DNA of 10,368 nt from Phenylobacterium sp. CCH9-H3 (GCF_001557235.1 NZ_LSJI01000278.1:1-10368); one strand, 5' to 3'. Positions 1-7,119 are shown, numbered from the stretch's first letter. Notes: a model not told the origin generated them from the sequence alone. A program made the numbers and translations.

Positions 1-656
1 GTCGCTTCCTCGATCCGCTGCACGGCGGCCTGGGCGTCGGCGATGATCGCCTTGCGCTCGCGCAGTTCGGCCGTGACCGCCTGGGCGTCGGAGAGCGAGG
101 CCGAGAAGGTCTTGATGTTCTGGTCCGACAGGACCCGGTTCACACGGTCCAGCGCCTCGATGGTGCGGGTCAGCACCGTACCCCCGCCCTCCAGCAGGTC
201 CGAGATGGCGCTACGCTGGCTGCGGATGATCGGAATGCAGTCGCGGCCCAGTCCCAGGCGCTCGCACCGCGGCTGGTCGGCCTCCTTGAGCAGGGGGCGC
301 GTGCCGGTGCCGGCCGTGATCTGGACGTAGTTGAGGCCGGTGATGCCCTGGGGCTCGAGGGTTGCGTAGCTGTCGACACGGATCGGCACGTCCTCGGTGA
401 CCCGCACCCGGGCGATCACGTTCCGCGGGTTGAACTTGTCGAGCGCGATCTTGCTGACCTCGCCTACCTTGATGCCGTTGAAGTGGACCTCGCCGCCCTC
501 GTTGAGGCCGCGCACCGGCCCCTGGAAGACGATGTCGTACAGGTCGTACTCGGCGTTGATCCGCAGCCGCGCCAGCCAGACGACGAAGACCACGAGCGCC
601 ACCGTGAGGATCAGGGTGGAGAGCCCCACGAGGGCGTAGTTGGCGTTTCTTTCCAT
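1..656 (-). CDS. MlaD/MCE-family substrate-binding protein of lipid ABC transporter (C-terminus cut by window edge)
   Basis: Likely the periplasmic, membrane-anchored MCE subunit of an Mla-type lipid importer/exporter. The visible 218 residues start with a short N-terminal tail and one membrane segment (about residues 8-29, LVGLSTLILTVALVVFVVWL). The MCE/MlaD domain follows (about 35-115), with the typical VRGLNEGGEVHFNGIKVGEV stretch and a GITGLNYVQI strand. After about residue 150 comes a helical region (ISDLLEGGGTVLTRTIEALD onward), as in longer MCE proteins whose helices form a tunnel. Cys131 and Cys140 lie close together between the MCE domain and the helices and could pair, which is inference. 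The ATG at 656 overlaps the stop of the ATPase gene by one base (TGATG), indicating translational coupling. It is the third gene of the operon; the rest lies left of the window. Family assignment is firm; the transported lipid is unknown. Confidence 0.93.
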   Translation of the reverse strand, partial: MERNANYALVGLSTLILTVALVVFVVWLARLRINAEYDLYDIVFQGPVRGLNEGGEVHFNGIKVGEVSKIALDKFNPRNVIARVRVTEDVPIRVDSYATLEPQGITGLNYVQITAGTGTRPLLKEADQPRCERLGLGRDCIPIIRSQRSAISDLLEGGGTVLTRTIEALDRVNRVLSDQNIKTFSASLSDAQAVTAELRERKAIIADAQAAVQRIEEA

Positions 657-1486
657 CAGCCTTTCGTCCCCGTTCGGGCGTCGCGGGCCGCGCGGCCCCG
701 CGCTCCGAGGAAGTATTCGCGGATCCACGGATGATCGGAACGCTCCAGCTCGCGAACCGGCGCCGTGGCGACCACGTGCTTGTCCGCCAGCACGGCGACG
801 CGGTCGGTGATCTCGTAGAGGGAGTCGAGGTCGTGGGTGATCATGAACACCGTGAGGTCCAGGCTGTCCGCCAGGTCGCGGATCAGTTCGTCGAAGGCCG
901 CCGCGCCGATCGGGTCGAGGCCGGAGGTCGGCTCGTCGAGAAACAGCAGTTCCGGGTCCAGGGCGAGCGCCCGGGCCAGGCCTGCGCGCTTGCGCATCCC
1001 GCCGGAAAGCTCGGCCGGCTTCAGCGAACCGGCCTCGGGACGCAGGCCTACCATCGATATCTTGAGCTCGGCCAGTTCGTAGGCCTCGCGGCGGGAGAGC
1101 TTGGTATGCTCGAACATCGGCGCGGCGATGTTCTCGCGCACGGTGAGGTTCGAGAACAGCGCGCCGCCCTGGAACAGCACCCCCCACGACCGCTCCAGCG
1201 CGCTCCAGCGGCGTCGGGAGGCGCGTTTGAGCTCCTGGCCGAAGACGGTGACTGAACCGGCGTCCGGGTTCCGCAGGCCGATGATCGTGTTGAGCAGCAC
1301 GGACTTGCCGGTGCCGGAGCCGCCGACCACGCCCAGGACCTCGCCGCGCATGGCGGTCAGGTCGAGGTTGTCGTGGACGACATGGTCGCCGAATTGGGAG
1401 CGCAGGCCGCGCACCTCGATGGCCGGACCCGACTGGTCCAGCAGCTCCTCGTCCGACAGCGTGTTCTCGTTGACGACCTCCGTCAC
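656..1486 (-). CDS. ATP-binding subunit of Mla/Mce-type lipid ABC transporter (MlaF-like)
   Basis: Cytoplasmic ATPase that powers the permease encoded just upstream. The 276 residues carry a complete ABC nucleotide-binding domain: Walker A GGSGTGKS (55-62), Q-loop Gln106 in FQGGALF, signature LSGGM (160-164), Walker B LLFLDEP (180-186), D-loop GLDP (189-192) and switch His218 (ITHD). The FQGGALFSNLTVRENI and LSGGMRKRAGLARAL wording is characteristic of the MlaF group rather than of nutrient importers. The start is the GTG at 1486, which overlaps the permease stop by four bases (GTGA). The reading frame stays open far upstream to about 2719, but that part lies over the permease gene in another frame, is low-complexity and is not coding. 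The C-terminal tail after residue 260 is Arg-rich. No key residue is missing. Confidence 0.95.
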   Translation of the reverse strand: MTEVVNENTLSDEELLDQSGPAIEVRGLRSQFGDHVVHDNLDLTAMRGEVLGVVGGSGTGKSVLLNTIIGLRNPDAGSVTVFGQELKRASRRRWSALERSWGVLFQGGALFSNLTVRENIAAPMFEHTKLSRREAYELAELKISMVGLRPEAGSLKPAELSGGMRKRAGLARALALDPELLFLDEPTSGLDPIGAAAFDELIRDLADSLDLTVFMITHDLDSLYEITDRVAVLADKHVVATAPVRELERSDHPWIREYFLGARGRAARDARTGTKG

Positions 1487-2610
1487 AGGTCGAGCTCCAT
1501 GTAGATGAGCGCGAAGACGGCATCGAGCATGATGATGGCGAAGATGGCGTGGACCACGGCGGCCGTGACCCGCTGGCCCAGGGACTGGACATCGCCGCCG
1601 ACGAGCAGGCCCTGGCGGCAGCCGATGCCGGCCACCACGCCCGCCATCACCGGCGCCTTGGACAGCGCGATCCAGAAGTGGGTGGCCCCCACGTTGTCGA
1701 CGATCCGCTGCAGGAAGAACGTCGGCCCCAGGCCCAGGGTCGACCAGGTGACCATCAGACCGCCCAGCAGGCCGGCCAGGGTGGCCACGAAGGTGAGCAG
1801 GGGAATGGTCACCAGCAAGGCGACGAAGCGCGGCAGCACCAGGGCCTCGAACGGATCGACACCCATCACCTGCATGGCGTCGACCTCCTGCTGCATCTTC
1901 ATCGAGCCCAGCTCGGCGGCGAAGGCCGAGGCGGAGCGGCCCGAGAGCAGGACGGCCGTGATCACGATGTTGAACTCGCGGATGACCGCCACTCCGATCA
2001 ACTCGACCACGAACACCTCGGCGCCGAACTGGCGCAGCATGTTCACGCCGAGCAGGGCGACCACCGCGCCGATGAAGAAGGTGGTGATCGCCACGATCGG
2101 GATGGCGTCGAGGCCGGCGCGCTCCATCTGGGTGAAGATCGGCGCCCAGCGGATCTTGTGCGGGGCGGTGACCAGGTTGACGAGCGCCCTGAGCGCCACC
2201 ACCAGCAGGTGGCCGAGGAAACCCATGGTGTCGAGGAACTCGACCCCCAGGTTCACCATCCCCCGACCGATGCGGATGGTCAGGTTGTGAAAGCCCTTCG
2301 GCTCGGGCCGGACCACCGGCTTGACCCGGGCGGCGTTGTCCACCAGCTCCAGCAGCCGCCGCGTCTCCGGGCGCGCCACGACCTGGTCGAGGTTGAAGTC
2401 GGTTCCAACGGCCCGCACGATGGCGTAGGCGCCCGCCGTATCCATCCGCCTGACCTTGGTGAGGTCCAGGCTCACCGCCTGGCGGCCGCGAAGCTCCTGC
2501 GCCAGCCGTTCGCCCACCCCGGCCAGCAGGTTGGTCGTCCAGTCCCCGCTGAGCGCCGCCGTGGGGCGATCGGTCGCGGCCTGCATCCGGAAGTCGGCGG
2601 GCTTCTCCAT
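1483..2610 (-). CDS. MlaE-family lipid ABC transporter permease with N-terminal STAS-like domain
   Basis: Inner-membrane permease of the Mla/Mce lipid transporter. Of 375 residues, about 10-95 form a STAS-like domain (SLDLTKVRRMDTAGAYAIVR resembles the beta-strand and D-T/S-A-G loop of STAS/MlaB proteins). About 115-370 form the MlaE permease domain with five or six hydrophobic segments. The conserved MlaE motif is visible at about 224-249: GRSASAFAAELGSMKMQQEV followed by DAMQVMG. In E. coli the STAS protein MlaB is a separate gene; here it is fused to the permease, a known arrangement in many proteobacteria. ATG 2610 is the first in-frame start. The bases before it show no strong Shine-Dalgarno match. 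It is first in a three-gene or longer minus-strand operon and divergent from the gene at 2862. Confidence 0.94.
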   Translation of the reverse strand: MEKPADFRMQAATDRPTAALSGDWTTNLLAGVGERLAQELRGRQAVSLDLTKVRRMDTAGAYAIVRAVGTDFNLDQVVARPETRRLLELVDNAARVKPVVRPEPKGFHNLTIRIGRGMVNLGVEFLDTMGFLGHLLVVALRALVNLVTAPHKIRWAPIFTQMERAGLDAIPIVAITTFFIGAVVALLGVNMLRQFGAEVFVVELIGVAVIREFNIVITAVLLSGRSASAFAAELGSMKMQQEVDAMQVMGVDPFEALVLPRFVALLVTIPLLTFVATLAGLLGGLMVTWSTLGLGPTFFLQRIVDNVGATHFWIALSKAPVMAGVVAGIGCRQGLLVGGDVQSLGQRVTAAVVHAIFAIIMLDAVFALIYMELDL

Positions 2611-2861
2611 ACTCGGGTTGTTTCGGGGTGCGAGGCGGCTGTCCAGCCCCGGCCGCCGAATTCAGTCTCCCTCTTGGCGTTGGCGCCTTACAGAGACAGC
2701 GCCAGGGCCCAACGTCCATATGGCGAAGGTTGTTCCCAACGATGATTTCGCGCTCCAGAGCCCTCTACGGCAACGCTCAGCCAAGTTTTGGTCCAAGTCC
2801 GGCGGGTAAGCATCCGGAGGTCCCACTACGGACCCGACTCGCTAGCGTAGGAGTGGAGAGA
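2611..2861. other. Divergent intergenic region between Mce operon and GIY-YIG-like gene
   Basis: These 251 bases separate divergent genes, so they should hold promoters for both directions. Open frames crossing this stretch exist but have no recognisable protein and no ribosome binding site, so I treat it as non-coding. I could not pick out a convincing -35/-10 pair for either direction. Short repeats are present, for example GTCTC (from about 2666) facing GAGAC, and GGTCC/GGACC pairs near 2800-2835. None is long enough to call an operator. The end of the region supplies the AGGAG and GGAGAG ribosome binding sequences for the 2862 gene. Confidence 0.5.
2849..2860 (+). promoter_or_regulatory. 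Ribosome binding site deciding the GTG start at 2862
   Basis: AGGAG at 2849-2853 lies 8 bases before GTG 2862. A second purine run, GGAGAG at 2855-2860, lies almost against it. Another in-frame GTG at 2853 overlaps the first site and so is less likely. This supports a 103-residue product rather than the longer open frame that reaches back to 2628. Confidence 0.55.
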
Positions 2862-3173
2862 GTGACCCGACAGATCGACCTCGCAGGGGCCTCCGGCGCG
2901 CGTTATCGCTACAGCCCGCTGGATGAGGAGCGGTTCCTGCCCCCGGCCGGCGCCAACTATGTCATCGCGGAACTGACGGAGGAGGGGGCCAACGTCGTCT
3001 ACGCCGGCGAGACCGACAATCTGGCCAGCCAGACGTGGCGCTCCGACCTGGAGAAGGCGCGGCGGAAATACGCCGAGGCGACCGTGCTGACCCGGCTCAA
3101 CGTGACCCGCGCCATCCGCGAGGCGGAGCGGGCCGACCTCATCGAGCATTATCATCCGCCGTTGAACGGCTAG
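2862..3173 (+). CDS. Small protein resembling a degenerate GIY-YIG domain
   Basis: This 103-residue protein has the skeleton of a GIY-YIG nuclease-like fold. ANYVIAEL (31-38) stands where GIY normally occurs, and NVVYAGETDNL (44-54) stands for the YIG strand and following turn. The end, REAERADLIEHYHPPLN (86-102), matches the family's C-terminal Glu helix and final P-x-N. The catalytic Arg/His normally found after the YIG motif is not obvious: ASQTWRSDLEKARRKY has Arg60 but not the usual L-x-x-R-x-x-x-H. It is therefore either a divergent nuclease or a non-catalytic relative. The assignment comes from pattern matching by eye. The next gene starts 24 bases downstream on the same strand. Codon use and composition look like the neighbours', so there is no sign of recent transfer. 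Confidence 0.65.
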   Translation: MTRQIDLAGASGARYRYSPLDEERFLPPAGANYVIAELTEEGANVVYAGETDNLASQTWRSDLEKARRKYAEATVLTRLNVTRAIREAERADLIEHYHPPLNG

Positions 3174-3191
3174 GGCGGCGCGCGCCATGCT
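3162..3191 (+). promoter_or_regulatory. Possible promoter for a leaderless DUF218 transcript
   Basis: TTGAAC (3162-3167), inside the end of the preceding gene, is followed after 18 bases by CATGCT (3186-3191). A start site 6-7 bases further would fall on the GTG at 3198. No Shine-Dalgarno sequence precedes that GTG, which fits a leaderless message, a mode common in Caulobacter relatives. The -10 match is only 3 of 6, so this is a weak call. Confidence 0.25.
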
Positions 3192-3197
3192 GGCTGC

Positions 3198-3719
3198 GTG
3201 AGCGCGCCCCCCCTCATCGTGATCTTCGGCGCCGTGGTGCGTCCGGACGGCGCCCCGTCGCCCGCTCTGCTGCGGCGGATCGGCGGCGGCTTGGCCGCGG
3301 CGCGGGCGCATCCCGACGCGCCGGTTCTCTGCTCGGGCGGCGCCGCGGTCCCCGGCGCGCCGTCCGAGGCCTCGGTCATGGGCCGGGTGCTGGCGGCGCA
3401 GGGCATCGCGCCGGAGCGGCTCATCCTGGACGAGGCGAGCCGCACCACGGCCGAGAACGCCGCCGCCGCCGCGCGCCAGGTCGCGGCCGGCGGACACCCC
3501 TACGTGGTCGCCTGCAGCGACGCCTACCACCTGCCGCGCATCCGCATCCTCCTGGCTCTGCACGGTGTGGCGAGCCGAGGCTGGCCGTGCGGCGAGCGCC
3601 CGCCCTTCGGCCACGGTCTGGGGATGACCTTGCGCGAGGGCCTGGCGATCCCCCACAACTTGGCGCTGGCGCTGGCGCTGGCGCTGGCGATGGCGCGCCG
3701 CGGCCGGCGCGCGTCATAG
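3198..3719 (+). CDS. DUF218 / YdcF-ElyC-SanA family protein
   Basis: The 173 residues match the DUF218 domain throughout. It opens with LIVIFGAVVRPDGAPSPALL (6-25), then SGG (46-48), SEA with Glu57, a PERLILDEASRTTAENA run (72-88), and the late CSDAYHLPR stretch (106-114) containing Tyr110-His111 and Arg114. Members of this family (SanA, ElyC, YdcF) are linked to envelope integrity and, for YdcF, to binding S-adenosylmethionine; the exact reaction is unsettled. There is no N-terminal signal. The C-terminus ends in a short hydrophobic run (LALALALALAMA, 155-166) followed by Arg residues, made by a hexamer DNA repeat. The GTG at 3198 is the start consistent with the domain, although no ribosome binding site is seen. 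It may be co-transcribed with the 2862 gene (24-base gap). Confidence 0.85.
   Translation: MSAPPLIVIFGAVVRPDGAPSPALLRRIGGGLAAARAHPDAPVLCSGGAAVPGAPSEASVMGRVLAAQGIAPERLILDEASRTTAENAAAAARQVAAGGHPYVVACSDAYHLPRIRILLALHGVASRGWPCGERPPFGHGLGMTLREGLAIPHNLALALALALAMARRGRRAS
3661..3696 (+). repeat. Tandem hexamer TGGCGC, six copies, inside the DUF218 gene
   Basis: Six consecutive 6-base units are present; the fifth is TGGCGA and the other five are identical. In frame they encode repeated Leu-Ala, forming the C-terminal hydrophobic tail of the DUF218 protein. Slippage here would add or remove Leu-Ala pairs without a frameshift. Confidence 0.85.
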
Positions 3720-3749
3720 TGCTGTCCAAGTCCCGCTGAACTTTGAGAC

Positions 3750-4526
3750 ATGGCTTCCGAACAGGACGACAACCCCTTCGCCCGCAACAGCGCCTGGCCC
3801 CAGATGCCCCAGGCGCCGTTCCGCGTCGGGCCGCTGCCGAAGGCCGCGCCGTCGCCACCGCCGACCGAGGCGCCGCCTCGCACCATCACCCCCGCGTTCG
3901 TCCGACCCGCGGGCCCGCCCGCCTTCGCCGGCCTTCCCGCCGCCGCGCCTGCGCGTTCGGCGCTGGCCCCCCAGCCCCAACCGGCGCCGCCGGTCGTCGC
4001 CGAGCCGCCGGAGCGGGAACCGGCGCCGCCTCCGCAGCCCTATATCGAGGTCGCGCCGGTGATCGTGCAGCCGGTGGGTTCCGGCGCGCGCAAAGCCCAT
4101 CGAAAGTCGCCGGCCCCGGTCATCGTCGCGGCCGTGGCGGGTCTGGCCGCGGTCCTGGGCGTCGCCTATGCCCTGAGCCGCGGGCAGGAGGCGGCGCTGG
4201 AATCAGCTCCGACGCAAGGCGCAGCAGCGGCGACCGCCACCGAGTCGCCCCCGGTGGCGCCGCCTGCCGCCCCACCGCCGACGCCTGAGGTCGCGGAGGC
4301 GCGACAGCCCACGCCGCCGGCCCGAGTCGAGACTGGCGCGGCAGCGTCCGCAGCCAGGACCCCCCGACCGACCAGGACGACCGAAGCGGCGCCGTCGCCG
4401 CCGATGCTGTCGTTGCCGCCGCCCGTCGTCGCGGCGGCGCCCCTGCCGGCCCCGGAGCCGTTGCCCAGCTACACGCCGCCGGCCGCGCCGGATCCGAACG
4501 CGCCCGTCTCCACCCGCCGCGACTGA
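3750..4526 (+). CDS. Pro/Ala-rich single-pass membrane protein of unknown function
   Basis: I do not recognise this 258-residue protein. It has three parts: a Pro/Ala-rich arm (1-112), one membrane helix (about 122-142, PAPVIVAAVAGLAAVLGVAYAL region), and a second Pro/Ala-rich arm (143-258). The basic patch ARKAHRKS (113-120) just before the helix suggests the N-terminal arm is cytoplasmic and the C-terminal arm periplasmic. No SPOR, TonB C-terminal, LysM or OmpA domain is visible in the periplasmic arm. The opening residues (SEQDDNPFARNSAW) are the only non-low-complexity part of the first arm and could be a docking sequence, which is inference. ATG 3750 has no clear Shine-Dalgarno sequence. 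The gene follows the DUF218 gene by 30 bases. Low complexity makes homology claims risky, but the frame, codon use and discrete helix support a real gene. Confidence 0.75.
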   Translation: MASEQDDNPFARNSAWPQMPQAPFRVGPLPKAAPSPPPTEAPPRTITPAFVRPAGPPAFAGLPAAAPARSALAPQPQPAPPVVAEPPEREPAPPPQPYIEVAPVIVQPVGSGARKAHRKSPAPVIVAAVAGLAAVLGVAYALSRGQEAALESAPTQGAAAATATESPPVAPPAAPPPTPEVAEARQPTPPARVETGAAASAARTPRPTRTTEAAPSPPMLSLPPPVVAAAPLPAPEPLPSYTPPAAPDPNAPVSTRRD

Positions 4527-4544
4527 GGCTTCGACAAATGAAGA

Positions 4545-4572
4545 GGGCGGCCCGGATCGTTCCGGGCCGCCC
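4545..4572. terminator. Strong hairpin between convergent genes, likely transcription terminator
   Basis: GGGCGGCCCGGA (4545-4556) and TCCGGGCCGCCC (4561-4572) form a perfect 12-bp stem with a TCGT loop. On the minus strand it is followed by a modest T-rich run (TCTTCATTTG), making it a good intrinsic terminator for the receptor gene that ends at 4603. On the plus strand the following sequence is C-rich with no T tract, so termination of the 3750-4526 transcript is less certain. Confidence 0.8.
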
Positions 4573-4602
4573 CCTCCACCGACGCTCAGGTACGCAGAGC
4601 GA

Positions 4603-7071
4603 TCAGTACTTCAGTCGCAGGGTCACGCCGTAGGTGCGCGGGGCGCCCAGGAAGGCGTCGTAGACGCTGACGGCGTCGTTGTTCTCGTCCACCTGGAACG
4701 GCCCGTTGAAGCCGACCTGGACGTAGTCCTTGTCGAACAGGTTGTTGGACCACAGCTCGACGGTCCAGCGCTCGTCATCCGAGCCCAGGCCGATCCGGCC
4801 GTTCACCAGCACCATCTCGTCCTGCAGCTTCGAGGGATGCAGGTCGGAGCCGGTGTTGTAGCTCGAGGTGAACTTGCCCGAGAGGTTGGCCTTGAACTTC
4901 AGGCCGTTGCCCACCTCGCGCTCATAGGTGCCGGCCAGCGAGGCCGACCACAGCGGCGCGAACGACAGCCGGGCGCCGGGCAGGCGGCGCAGGCTGTTGA
5001 AGCGGGTGGGGTTGATGAGGTCCGCAGCCGCGAACTTCCCGATCTCCGTTTCGGCGTAGGTGACGCCGCCCTGGAGGGTCAGGCCGTCGATCGGCGGCAG
5101 GTAGATGAAGTCCAGGTCGACGCCCTTGGACACCACCTTCGGCAGAGTCTCCACGACGAAGGCCGTTCCGACGAAGGTGTTCAGCTGGAAGTCGGTGAAC
5201 TTCTGGTAGAACGCCGCCACGTTCAGCAGCAGGGTGCGGTCGAGCCAGCTGGTCTTGGCGCCGAGCTCGTAGCTGTCCACGAACTCGCCCTTGAAGCCGG
5301 TGTCCGCGTCGGCCGTGAAGTTCGGGCCGCCGGCCGTCACCACGATCGCCTGCTCGCGGTCGAGGTTGAAGCCGCCCGCCTTGTAGCCGCGCGAGTACGA
5401 CGCATAGGTCATGACGTCGGGGTTCCAGCGGTAGGCCAGCTTGGCCGTCCCCGAGAACTCCTCTTCCGTGTTCTTCTGCGTGTAGCGGCCCAGGGCGTCG
5501 AAGTCGTTGTTCTGGGCGTTCAGGCAGAGGCCGCCGACGATGGTCGAGGCGGTGGCCTGGCCGAGGAGGCCGGCGAGCGTCCCGAAGGCCGCTTCGCCCT
5601 GGTCGCAGGTCGAACCCGTGGTGCTGTACTGCGACCGGAGCGACTTCTCGTCCCGGGTGAAGCGCAGGCCCACGGTCAGTTCCAGCTGCTCGGTGATCTG
5701 CAGGCTGTTGTTCGTGAAGAGGGCGAAGGTCTCGCCCTCCTGCTTGTAGCGGTCGTCAGAGCCGGCGCCGGTTTGCAGCACCGAGCCGGGCGTCAGGCCG
5801 ATGAGGGCCGGGACGCCGCCCAGCACGCGGCCGGCGAAGTAGGCGTAGTAGTCCGTGCCATACTTGAAGACCGAGCGGGTCTTGAGGTCTTCCTTGGCGT
5901 AGAAGCCCCCGACCAGCCAGTTGAGCTTGCCGTCCAGGCCTTCGCCGGCCAGGCGCAGTTCCTGGCTGAACTGGCCGAACTCGACGAAGTTCGAGCCGTC
6001 CGCCGGACGATAGACGAGGTCGGCGGCGGTGAAGTCGCTGTCCTGGCCGGTCTCCGAGCGCCAGTTGCGGACCGCGGTGATGGCGGTCAGGCGCATCCCG
6101 TTGCCGAGGTTCCAGTTGAGCTCGCCCGAGAGCCCCATGTCCTCGACGTCCTGGCTGGTCGCGCGGTTGGCGTAGCCCTGGCGGTCGAACGGGGTGGAGG
6201 TCAGGTCCAGCGAGCCGGGACGAACCGCGTTGATCAGGTTCGCGCGGCTGTTGGCGGCCTGGCCCACGAAGAGCTGGGTGCCGACGCAGCAGTTCTCGTC
6301 CCGCTTGGTGTAGTCCGCGATGAAGCGGATGTTCACGTCGTCGGTGGCCTCGAGCTCGACCTGACCGCGGACGGTGTAGAAGTTCTGGTCGTTGTCGCGG
6401 GTCTTGGTGCGCGGGCCGGGGCCCACGATGATGTCCTGGTACCCGTCACGCTGGCGCGTGCCGGCAAACAGGCGAGCCGAAACCTTGTCGCTGATCGGGC
6501 CGCTGACCGAGCCGGTCACGCCCATCTGGTCGAAGTTGCCGTAGGTAGCTTCGGCTTCCGCCTGGAAGTCCTTGGTCGGACCGGCGGTGATGACGTTGAT
6601 GACGCCGGCCGAGGTGTTCTTGCCGAACAGGGTGCCTTGCGGCCCTTTCAGCACCTCGATGCGGCTCACCTGGCCCAGGTCGCCGAACGACACGCCGTTG
6701 CGCGGGCGATAGACGCCGTCGATCACGACGCCCACCGAGCTTTCCAGGCCGGGGTTGTCGCCCACCGTGCCCACGCCGCGGACGCGGGCGGTGACGATGG
6801 TTTCGTTCGACGTCGAGGTGACGGTCAGGCCGGGCGTCAGCACGGTCAGGTCGCGGATATCCCTCACGCCGGCGTCCTGCAGCAGTTCGCCGCTGACCGT
6901 GGTTACCACGATCGGCACGTCCTGCAGGCTCTGCTCGCGCTTCTGGGCGGTGACGACGATCTCTTCGATCTCGCGATCCGCGGCGGCCTCTTGGGCCTGG
7001 ACGGTGGACGCAAAGGCGCCCGCGAGCACGACGGCGAGCGCCGACGTGCGGAACAACATTCCAGATTTCAT
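4603..7071 (-). CDS. TonB-dependent outer-membrane receptor
   Basis: Full-length, 822-residue ligand-gated outer-membrane channel energised by TonB. Residues 1-26 are a signal peptide ending VQA, with cleavage before Gln27. A TonB box follows (EIEEIVVTAQKREQSLQDVP, 34-53). The plug domain runs to about 165, with LTPGLTV (78-84), the VRGVG stretch, VVIDGVYRPR (115-124) and IEVLKGPQGTLFGKNTSAG (138-156). The remainder is beta-barrel, containing RYTQKNTEEEFSGTAKLAYR and YASYSRGYKAGGFN-type strands, and ends VTLRLKY with the usual C-terminal aromatic. A Cys pair (261-262) and two later Cys residues in an extracellular-type loop may form disulfides. The style is that of the large generic receptor group of Caulobacterales and sphingomonads, whose substrates cannot be read from sequence. 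No TonB, ExbBD, inner-membrane transporter or degradation enzyme is adjacent, so it looks like an orphan. A GGGGAG (7083-7088) precedes ATG 7071. Confidence 0.95.
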   Translation of the reverse strand: MKSGMLFRTSALAVVLAGAFASTVQAQEAAADREIEEIVVTAQKREQSLQDVPIVVTTVSGELLQDAGVRDIRDLTVLTPGLTVTSTSNETIVTARVRGVGTVGDNPGLESSVGVVIDGVYRPRNGVSFGDLGQVSRIEVLKGPQGTLFGKNTSAGVINVITAGPTKDFQAEAEATYGNFDQMGVTGSVSGPISDKVSARLFAGTRQRDGYQDIIVGPGPRTKTRDNDQNFYTVRGQVELEATDDVNIRFIADYTKRDENCCVGTQLFVGQAANSRANLINAVRPGSLDLTSTPFDRQGYANRATSQDVEDMGLSGELNWNLGNGMRLTAITAVRNWRSETGQDSDFTAADLVYRPADGSNFVEFGQFSQELRLAGEGLDGKLNWLVGGFYAKEDLKTRSVFKYGTDYYAYFAGRVLGGVPALIGLTPGSVLQTGAGSDDRYKQEGETFALFTNNSLQITEQLELTVGLRFTRDEKSLRSQYSTTGSTCDQGEAAFGTLAGLLGQATASTIVGGLCLNAQNNDFDALGRYTQKNTEEEFSGTAKLAYRWNPDVMTYASYSRGYKAGGFNLDREQAIVVTAGGPNFTADADTGFKGEFVDSYELGAKTSWLDRTLLLNVAAFYQKFTDFQLNTFVGTAFVVETLPKVVSKGVDLDFIYLPPIDGLTLQGGVTYAETEIGKFAAADLINPTRFNSLRRLPGARLSFAPLWSASLAGTYEREVGNGLKFKANLSGKFTSSYNTGSDLHPSKLQDEMVLVNGRIGLGSDDERWTVELWSNNLFDKDYVQVGFNGPFQVDENNDAVSVYDAFLGAPRTYGVTLRLKY

Positions 7072-7095
7072 TTCGGTCCGTTCTCCCCGATGCGG

Positions 7096-7119
7096 TCCTG
7101 CTTATGGGGAGGTGCAGGA
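7096..7119 (-). promoter_or_regulatory. Small hairpin in receptor 5' leader
   Basis: TCCTGC (7096-7101) pairs with GCAGGA (7114-7119) across a 12-base loop, in the stretch between the putative promoter and ATG 7071. The ribosome binding site GGGGAG lies next to it but outside the stem. It could affect translation or mRNA stability. Six base pairs is a modest stem, so this is tentative. Confidence 0.3.

Noticed and set aside
1487..2719. Upstream extension of the ATPase reading frame on the minus strand
   Set aside because: It overlaps the MlaE permease gene in another frame and translates to low-complexity Pro/Gly/Arg sequence. The ATPase domain starts at the overlapping GTG 1486.
1549..2745. 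398-codon plus-strand frame over the permease
   Set aside because: His/Asp/Arg-rich composition typical of an antisense shadow; the minus-strand permease is unambiguous.
3750..4526. A TonB protein, suggested by the Pro-rich membrane protein next to a TonB receptor
   Set aside because: The membrane helix is in the middle rather than at the N-terminus, and no TonB C-terminal domain (such as a YP motif region) is present.
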